Assembly (NCBI GenBank): GCA_032027045.1
Contig: JAVSMU010000001.1
Span: 810,646 to 874,645 of the forward strand
Length of the DNA: 64,000 bases
Source: Truepera sp.
GTDB lineage: Bacteria; Deinococcota; Deinococci; Deinococcales; Trueperaceae
Direction: 5' to 3'
The notes under the pieces are model-generated. The model ran no database searches, was not told the origin of the DNA, and saw only the letters and a program-made list of their open reading frames with translations. Positions 59,618-64,000 of this stretch are shown here, piece by piece. Numbering within the stretch: position 1 is the first letter of the stretch; the number at the start of each line of letters is the position of its first letter. Made by a program: the position numbers and the translations under genes.

Positions 59618-60481
59618 GTGCGGGTGGGCTTCGTCACTCAACTCAACTGGCGCCGCTACGGCCACTTCTGGCAGGCGCTGGTCGAGTCCGCTGGGCTGAC
59701 CGCGGTGTTCGCGGACCCGGGCGCGGTCAGGGAGCGCCTCGTCGCCCCGGAGCTGGCGCATGTACCCGCCCTGGCGTTCCGCGTGGCCGCCGCCCAGGCC
59801 CTGGTGCTCGCGGACTGCGACGCCCTGGTGGTTCCGCGCCTCGTACGCGAGACGCGAGTGGCGCGCGGCGCGGGGCAGGATCCGTGGGTGATGGACTTCG
59901 GGGGCAGCCTGCGCTCGACGCTGCCGGGCATGCAGGCGCTCACCGCCGTTCCAAGTTGGTTCGACGAGTCGGTCGAGTCACTCGCCTTCGAGTTCATGCA
60001 GGCCCAGCTCCATGACGCCGCGCTCGTGCGCCGGGCCCTCGACCGCACGCGCCCGTACGCCCGGGCGCCCAGGGTAGCAGCGCCGAACCTGGTCCGCCTC
60101 CCCGGCCAAACACGTACGGTCGCGCTTCTCGGCCAGCCGTGGTTGGTGACCGACGCACTGGAGAAACTGGCTAGCCGCCCGGGTGAGCACGTGGTCGGCC
60201 AACACCGTCTCGACCCGGAGGAACTCCGCGAGGAGGGCCTGCGGGAGGACGCGCGGCTCGTCGATAGCGATGCGGAGGTGCTGGGTGCGGCCAGGATGCT
60301 GGGCCGCAGATCGGCCGTCAGCCTGCTGCGCCTCGTGGTCGACGAGGGTTCGGGTTCCGACGCCTGGCTGGCGCGGCGCGTCGGTCGCGGCGCGCATAAG
60401 CCGTTCGAGGTGGTCACGCTGCAAGAGCTCCTGGCCGATCGCGACCTTGTCGACACCTTGATGGATCCCCGGCTAGACTGA
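59618..60481 (+). CDS. Unknown protein, weakly like DUF2229/acyl-CoA dehydratase activase-related proteins
   Basis: A 287-residue soluble protein. VRVGFVTQLNWRRYGHFWQALVESAGLTAVFADPG and LAFRVAAAQALVLADCDALVVPRLVRE resemble the start of DUF2229/HgdD-type domains (K-hGhP-x-hh-a-PFW-x-FF), but the expected cysteines are mostly missing, so a metal cluster is unlikely. The C-terminal part has no feature I can name. GTG 59618 is chosen from the TAGACT box; ATG 59600 is possible. The last codons contain the -10 box of the next gene. Function unknown. Confidence 0.65.
   Translation: MRVGFVTQLNWRRYGHFWQALVESAGLTAVFADPGAVRERLVAPELAHVPALAFRVAAAQALVLADCDALVVPRLVRETRVARGAGQDPWVMDFGGSLRSTLPGMQALTAVPSWFDESVESLAFEFMQAQLHDAALVRRALDRTRPYARAPRVAAPNLVRLPGQTRTVALLGQPWLVTDALEKLASRPGEHVVGQHRLDPEELREEGLREDARLVDSDAEVLGAARMLGRRSAVSLLRLVVDEGSGSDAWLARRVGRGAHKPFEVVTLQELLADRDLVDTLMDPRLD
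60474..60479 (+). promoter_or_regulatory. -10 box (TAGACT) inside the end of the preceding gene
   Basis: TAGACT ends 6 nt before GTG 60486 and spans the final codons and first stop base of the upstream gene. Confidence 0.45.
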
Positions 60482-60485
60482 CCTC

Positions 60486-60803
60486 GTGCACGTCGTGCTG
60501 ATGGTGGTGGCGCTGGCGCTGGTCCTGGTGAATGCCTTCGGAGCGTGGGCGGTCAGCCGGCGCAAGCCCGTAGTCGCGCGGCTCTTCCTCCTGTCGGCGA
60601 TGATCCTGATGGTCGCCCTGGTCGCCTACGGTTTTCGAGACGGCTTGGCTTGGTGGATCCTCCTGGCGGGCGCGGTCCTGGGTTACGTCGCCTCCTTCCT
60701 GAACGCCCTGCTGGTCATCGGCAAGGTGGTGTGGCCCTACCACCTGCTGCGCGCCGGCATGCTCGCCGGGGTCCTGCTGGTCGCCCGCCTCATCGCGATG
60801 TGA
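60486..60803 (+). CDS. Small membrane protein of unknown function
   Basis: A 105-residue protein with three to four predicted helices: VVLMVVALALVLVNAFGAWAV, LFLLSAMILMVALVAYGF, WWILLAGAVLGYVASFLNALLVI, and LLRAGMLAGVLLVARLIAM. Short basic loops (SRRKP, RDG) orient it. No conserved motif is recognised. GTG 60486 has a TAGACT box 6 nt upstream and lies 4 bases after the preceding stop, so it has its own leaderless start inside what looks like an operon. Confidence 0.75.
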   Translation: MHVVLMVVALALVLVNAFGAWAVSRRKPVVARLFLLSAMILMVALVAYGFRDGLAWWILLAGAVLGYVASFLNALLVIGKVVWPYHLLRAGMLAGVLLVARLIAM

Positions 60804-60958
60804 GCGCTGAGCGCGGCCTGCTCGGCTGCGCCCGCCGAGGGCGTGTCGAAAGTATCGGAAATCTTATCTGCGTTGGTGTGGATTTCGGGCTAACTTGTGC
60901 CGAGGCCGCCTTCGTCCCAACGCAGCGTGCCACAACACACCACAACAGGAGGCACATC

Positions 60959-61549
60959 TTGAACCGTTCCCGTTTCTCCTCCCTAGCCATGGCGCTCTGC
61001 GTGCTCGCGCTCGCAGGCGTGGCGGCTGCTTTCTCCTGGGAGGACACCACCTTCCCGGAGGGCGACCACCATTACGTGTTCGAGATGGAAAGCGATTCCC
61101 TCGGGCCAGGAGTGACGTTGCGAGTCGAGTACTCCTACAAGCAGGTCGGCGGCACCTACGACACGACCTCGGTGACGACCGTGACGACCACCGGGGTGGA
61201 GGCGGACGAGCTCGCCGATGGGTTCATGGGCGGGGGAGCGGGCGCGATGCTCATGTTCGGGCCCTTCCTCACCTTCTACGGACCGGCCGCGTTCATGATG
61301 CCGTTCCTGCTGGGGGGCGAAGACATCCACGTCCGGAGCGAGCCCATCGTCAAGGAGGGCATCGGCACCGTCTACATGGACCGCACGGAGACCCATGCCG
61401 GCCTGGAATGCGTCGTCGTGAGGCTCGAGCTCGAGGACGAGGACTCCGTCATGGAGTTCGGCCTGGCCGAGGGTCTGCCGTTCCCCTGCTTCAGCCGCTA
61501 CGGTGACGAGGGCGATTCGACCTCGATGCGCCTGATAGAGGCGCGCTGA
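60959..61549 (+). CDS. Secreted protein of unknown function
   Basis: A 196-residue exported protein. Residues 1-24 are a signal peptide (SSLAMALCVLALAGVAAAFS). The mature part is acidic and beta-rich, with a short Gly/Met/Phe-rich hydrophobic middle segment (GGGAGAMLMFGPFLTFYGPAAFMMPFLLGG) that may sit in a membrane, and two late cysteines (LECVVV and PFPCFS) that may form a disulfide. The start is TTG 60959, which follows a strong AGGAGG by 6 nt; no ATG or GTG is available. The AT-richer stretch at 60845-60895 probably holds the promoter. Family unknown. Confidence 0.75.
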   Translation: MNRSRFSSLAMALCVLALAGVAAAFSWEDTTFPEGDHHYVFEMESDSLGPGVTLRVEYSYKQVGGTYDTTSVTTVTTTGVEADELADGFMGGGAGAMLMFGPFLTFYGPAAFMMPFLLGGEDIHVRSEPIVKEGIGTVYMDRTETHAGLECVVVRLELEDEDSVMEFGLAEGLPFPCFSRYGDEGDSTSMRLIEAR

Positions 61550-61586
61550 CACCGCCCTCGTTTCAGGAGGGGAGCAGGTCGGGGGG

Positions 61587-62777
61587 CTAGAACGCGTTGA
61601 TGCCCGTGATCTCGCGCCCGAGCACCAGAGTGTGCACCGCGTCGGTCCCCTCGTAGGTCGCCACCGTCTCGAGGTTCAGCATGTGACGGATGGCGGCGTA
61701 CTCGGTCGTGATGCCGTTGCCACCAAGCATGTCGCGCGCTGCCCTGGCCACACCAAGGGCGCTGCGGCAGTTGTCGCGCTTGGCCAGCGAGACCCGCGAC
61801 GGGTGGTCCTTGCCCTCCTCCTTCAACCGGCCCAGGCGGTAGGAGAGGAGGTTCGCCTTGGTGATCTCCGACAGCATGTCGGCGAGCCGAGACTGAACGA
61901 GCTGCTTGGCGGCGAGCGGTTCGCCGAACGCGGGGCGGTCCGAGACGTACGCCGTGGCCTCGTCGAAGCACGCTTGTGCGGCGCCGACCACCCCGAACGC
62001 GATGCCGAAGCGTGCCTGGTTGAGGCACGACAGGGGGCCCTTCAGGCCGCTGACCTGCAGCTGGTTGCCCGCGGGCACGGTCACCTCGTCCAGGTAGAGC
62101 TCGCTCGTCACCGAGGCCCGCATCGACGCCTTGGTCTTGATGTCGACGGCCTCGAAGCCCGGCCTGTCGGTCTCGACGACGAACCCCAGGACCTTGCCGG
62201 AGTCCTCGTCCTTGGCCCACACGATGGCGACGTCGGCGCGGGACCCACTGGTGATCCAGCGCTTGACGCCCATGATCACCCACTCGTCGCCCACCTTGCG
62301 GCAGCGCGTGCGCATGGCGCCAGGATCGGAACCGGCGTCCGGTTCGGTGAGCCCGAAGCAGCCGACGGCCTCGCCGCTGGCGAGCAGCGGAAGCCACTTC
62401 TCCTTGATCTCGTCGGTAGCGTACGCGCCTATCGGGAACATGACCAGGCTCGACTGTACGCTGACGAAGGAGCGCAGGCCGGAGTCGACGTACTCGACCT
62501 CCTTGCACACGAGCCCGTAGGCCGTGTACGAGGCTCCCGCGCCACCGTAGCGTTCGGGAAGCGTCACCCCGAGCGCGCCGAGGTCTCCGAAACGCCGAGC
62601 GAGGTCGGTCGGGAAGACGCCTTCTAGCCACCAACCGCCGATCTGAGGGAGGATCTCGGAGCGCACGTACTCGCGAACGCTGCCTTGGATCATGCGCTCT
62701 TCGTGGCTGTGCAACGAGTCGACGTCGTAGAAGTCTGTCAGCGACAGGGCGCTGCCGCTGGCTATCGGGGTCGTCAT
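61587..62777 (-). CDS. Acyl-CoA dehydrogenase, glutaryl-CoA dehydrogenase-like
   Basis: A 396-residue flavoenzyme. GLTEPDAGSDPGAMRTRCRK binds FAD, WITSGSRADVAIVWAK follows, and the catalytic Glu is in NLETVATYEGTDAVHTLVLGREITGINAF, a C-terminus very like glutaryl-CoA dehydrogenase (lysine/tryptophan breakdown to crotonyl-CoA). The substrate-binding Arg region reads SGLRSFVSVQSSLVMFPI, as in that enzyme. ATG 62777 has AAGGAGG 7 nt upstream. No lysine or tryptophan degradation genes are next to it, so the substrate stays probable, not certain. Confidence 0.88.
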   Translation of the reverse strand: MTTPIASGSALSLTDFYDVDSLHSHEERMIQGSVREYVRSEILPQIGGWWLEGVFPTDLARRFGDLGALGVTLPERYGGAGASYTAYGLVCKEVEYVDSGLRSFVSVQSSLVMFPIGAYATDEIKEKWLPLLASGEAVGCFGLTEPDAGSDPGAMRTRCRKVGDEWVIMGVKRWITSGSRADVAIVWAKDEDSGKVLGFVVETDRPGFEAVDIKTKASMRASVTSELYLDEVTVPAGNQLQVSGLKGPLSCLNQARFGIAFGVVGAAQACFDEATAYVSDRPAFGEPLAAKQLVQSRLADMLSEITKANLLSYRLGRLKEEGKDHPSRVSLAKRDNCRSALGVARAARDMLGGNGITTEYAAIRHMLNLETVATYEGTDAVHTLVLGREITGINAF

Positions 62778-62808
62778 CGACCGCCTCCTTGTCGGGAACG
62801 GCTGCTGA

Positions 62809-63051
62809 TCAACCGTCCCGGAAGAGCTGCTTCATGGCGTCCTCTTTCGAGGTACGCCTGGCGGGGTAGTACCGCTCGCCCTCGAGCGTAACCTTACCCG
62901 CCGCCAGCAGGGAAGCCAGCGCGGCCTCGAGAGTATCCACCGCGAGTTCCTCGAAGTGGTGCTCGTCTATGTACGACTGCACGTTGCGCAGGGTCACCCC
63001 CTTGGGGGAACCCTCCTCGACCGCTTCGAGTACCCAAGCGTTTACGGTCAT
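62809..63051 (-). CDS. Small winged-helix-like protein
   Basis: An 80-residue protein: WVLEAVEEGSPKGVTLRNVQSYIDEHHFEELAVDTLEAALASLLAAGKVTLEGERYYPAR. The helix-helix-helix-strand pattern with a final basic beta hairpin looks like a winged helix, perhaps DNA-binding. ATG 63051 has TAGACT 6 nt upstream and no ribosome site. The gene ends 31 bases before the dehydrogenase start, so it may be its regulator or just a neighbour. Confidence 0.7.
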   Translation of the reverse strand: MTVNAWVLEAVEEGSPKGVTLRNVQSYIDEHHFEELAVDTLEAALASLLAAGKVTLEGERYYPARRTSKEDAMKQLFRDG

Positions 63052-63057
63052 GCCGTA

Positions 63058-63063
63058 AGTCTA
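63058..63063 (-). promoter_or_regulatory. -10 box (TAGACT) for the leaderless small gene
   Basis: TAGACT on the minus strand, 6 nt before ATG 63051. Confidence 0.5.
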
Positions 63064-63126
63064 CGCCCTGGCCCCGTTAGAATAGTCCCGCAAGTAGCCG
63101 AGTGGGGGCTCGGACGTGGGGGCGCC

Positions 63127-64000
63127 TCAGCGGGGGAGGGCGCCGGTTCCCAGGCGGTCTGCGCCCGCGCGGAACGCCACGGTCTTGCCGCCGGAGAGCT
63201 CCTGCCAGGTGACCTCGTCGTCCATGCTCATGACGTTCACGGGGCACGCGGGGACGCACGCGGCGCAACCGACGCACAGGTCGGGGTCGAGCATGAGGGC
63301 GCCCTGGGGGCCGCTGAAGTCGCGCGAGAGGGCGTTCGTGGGGCAGGCGCGGGTGCAGGCGGGGCACAGGATGCAGCCGTCCGCGACTCGCGGCAGGCTC
63401 CACGGCACGAGGGCGTGGGGCTCCGGCTCGCTGGCCGCCACGATGCGGTAGCGCCTTGCCGCCTCGGGCGGCGGCTCGGCTTCCTCCACCGGTCCGCCCG
63501 CGGTACCCTCGGCGGGTAACCAGGCCTCTAGCGGCGCAATCGCCCCCGCCACTCCCTGGGCCGCCTTGCGAACCCCTCCGCCAAGCAGCGCTCGGCGGCT
63601 CACGCGGGCTTGTGCCACGGGCGCGTCGAGCCGCTTCACTTGCTGGACGTTCACGTGCAACTCGCGGCCATGTAACGCCAGTAGGGCCTTCGCGTCCGTA
63701 ACGGACTCGGCCAGCGCCTCCGGTACGCCGGCGCCGCCGACCTTGCAGCCGGCGCACTCGGAGCGCGCGAGGGTGACCGACTCGCTGGGGCCGGCAAGGC
63801 GCACGAGGTCGGGGCCCGAGAGCTGCGCCAGGCAGCGCACGCTTGGGGCGTCGCCGGCCACCACGCTACAACGCAGGGCGGGCGCCGGCTCGAGCCTGAC
63901 CGGGTCGGCGAGCGCCTCGCTCGGGCAGGCGCGGATGCAGAGGCCGCAGCCGGTGCAGTCGACGGCGTCGAGCTCCACCCTGGTGCTTATCGTTATGGCG
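63127..64000 (-). CDS. Polyferredoxin-type 4Fe-4S protein (5' end possibly off the right edge)
   Basis: At least 283 residues. Near the visible N-terminus CTGCGLCIRACP is a cluster motif. CAGC follows at about 74, and the C-terminal pair CILCPACTRACP and CVGCAACVPACP makes a typical 2x[4Fe-4S] ferredoxin. Between lies an RRALLGGGVRKAAQG segment resembling a twin-arginine-type or membrane-proximal stretch, and a Pro/Glu linker. GTG 63978 is a possible start, but the frame stays open to the edge (..ITISTRVELDAVDC), so the true start may lie outside. It probably shuttles electrons to a partner oxidoreductase beyond the window. Confidence 0.8.
   Translation of the reverse strand, partial: AITISTRVELDAVDCTGCGLCIRACPSEALADPVRLEPAPALRCSVVAGDAPSVRCLAQLSGPDLVRLAGPSESVTLARSECAGCKVGGAGVPEALAESVTDAKALLALHGRELHVNVQQVKRLDAPVAQARVSRRALLGGGVRKAAQGVAGAIAPLEAWLPAEGTAGGPVEEAEPPPEAARRYRIVAASEPEPHALVPWSLPRVADGCILCPACTRACPTNALSRDFSGPQGALMLDPDLCVGCAACVPACPVNVMSMDDEVTWQELSGGKTVAFRAGADRLGTGALPR

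Noticed and set aside
60545-60958. N-terminal extension of the secreted protein upstream of 60959
   Set aside because: It overlaps the small membrane protein gene in another frame and would bury the clear signal peptide that begins right after the AGGAGG site.

Overview
The window is a GC-rich bacterial chromosome segment that is almost entirely coding. It has no rRNA, tRNA, CRISPR array, insertion sequence or prophage that I can see. The best taxonomic guess is a Deinococcota member close to Truepera. The pointers are a cinA-recA-rny cluster, a long TL5/CTC-type L25, a DUF5693-CsaB pair, an LpxB-like gene in a non-LPS setting, and many starts that look leaderless, with a TANNNT -10 box only 5-9 nt before the start codon (the style known from Deinococcus). 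This is inference from content and style, not from a database search.

Layout. 1-6.5 kb (minus): a secreted Ala-rich protein cut by the left edge, a roadblock-like protein, hrcA, an EVE-domain protein, guaA, and a membrane protein that looks like a degenerate protein kinase. 6.6-20.6 kb: mrp; a T-box riboswitch with a GUC (Val) specifier before valS; histidine utilisation (hutH-hutG on plus facing hutI-hutU on minus, with a 16-bp tandem repeat between); and the phosphate transporter pstSCAB with a possible Pho box. 20.6-27.3 kb (minus): pth, rplY, prs, rny, recA, cinA. 27.4-30.5 kb: a candidate small structured RNA, an AAA+ ATPase/VWA pair, and a 41-bp tandem repeat derived from the end of the VWA gene. 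30.5-36.6 kb (minus): TPR protein, csaB, DUF5693, udk, pyrG. 36.8-45.1 kb: gmk, rpoZ, argR, a large TPR exoprotein, a TraB-family protein, a histidine kinase coupled to a 17-codon leader ORF, rpmE, sufE. 45.2-50.4 kb: tightly overlapping aroA-cmk-nadK-lpxB-like, then zapE. 50.4-53.4 kb: cobalamin riboswitch and btuFCD. 53.4-57.1 kb (minus): sulfolipid-type genes (SqdX-like and SqdB-like) and a GT2 glycosyltransferase. 57.2-64 kb: MrfA-type helicase, an unknown protein, a small membrane protein, a secreted protein, a glutaryl-CoA-dehydrogenase-like enzyme, a small winged-helix-like protein, and a polyferredoxin cut by the right edge.

The most unusual signals are: the middle of recA, whose codon choice is completely unlike everything around it; the three-hairpin C-rich RNA candidate upstream of the AAA+/VWA pair; the leaderless 17-codon ORF whose stop overlaps the start of the orphan histidine kinase; the pseudokinase next to guaA; a CinA whose amidase active-site motif is lost; and the sulfolipid gene pair.
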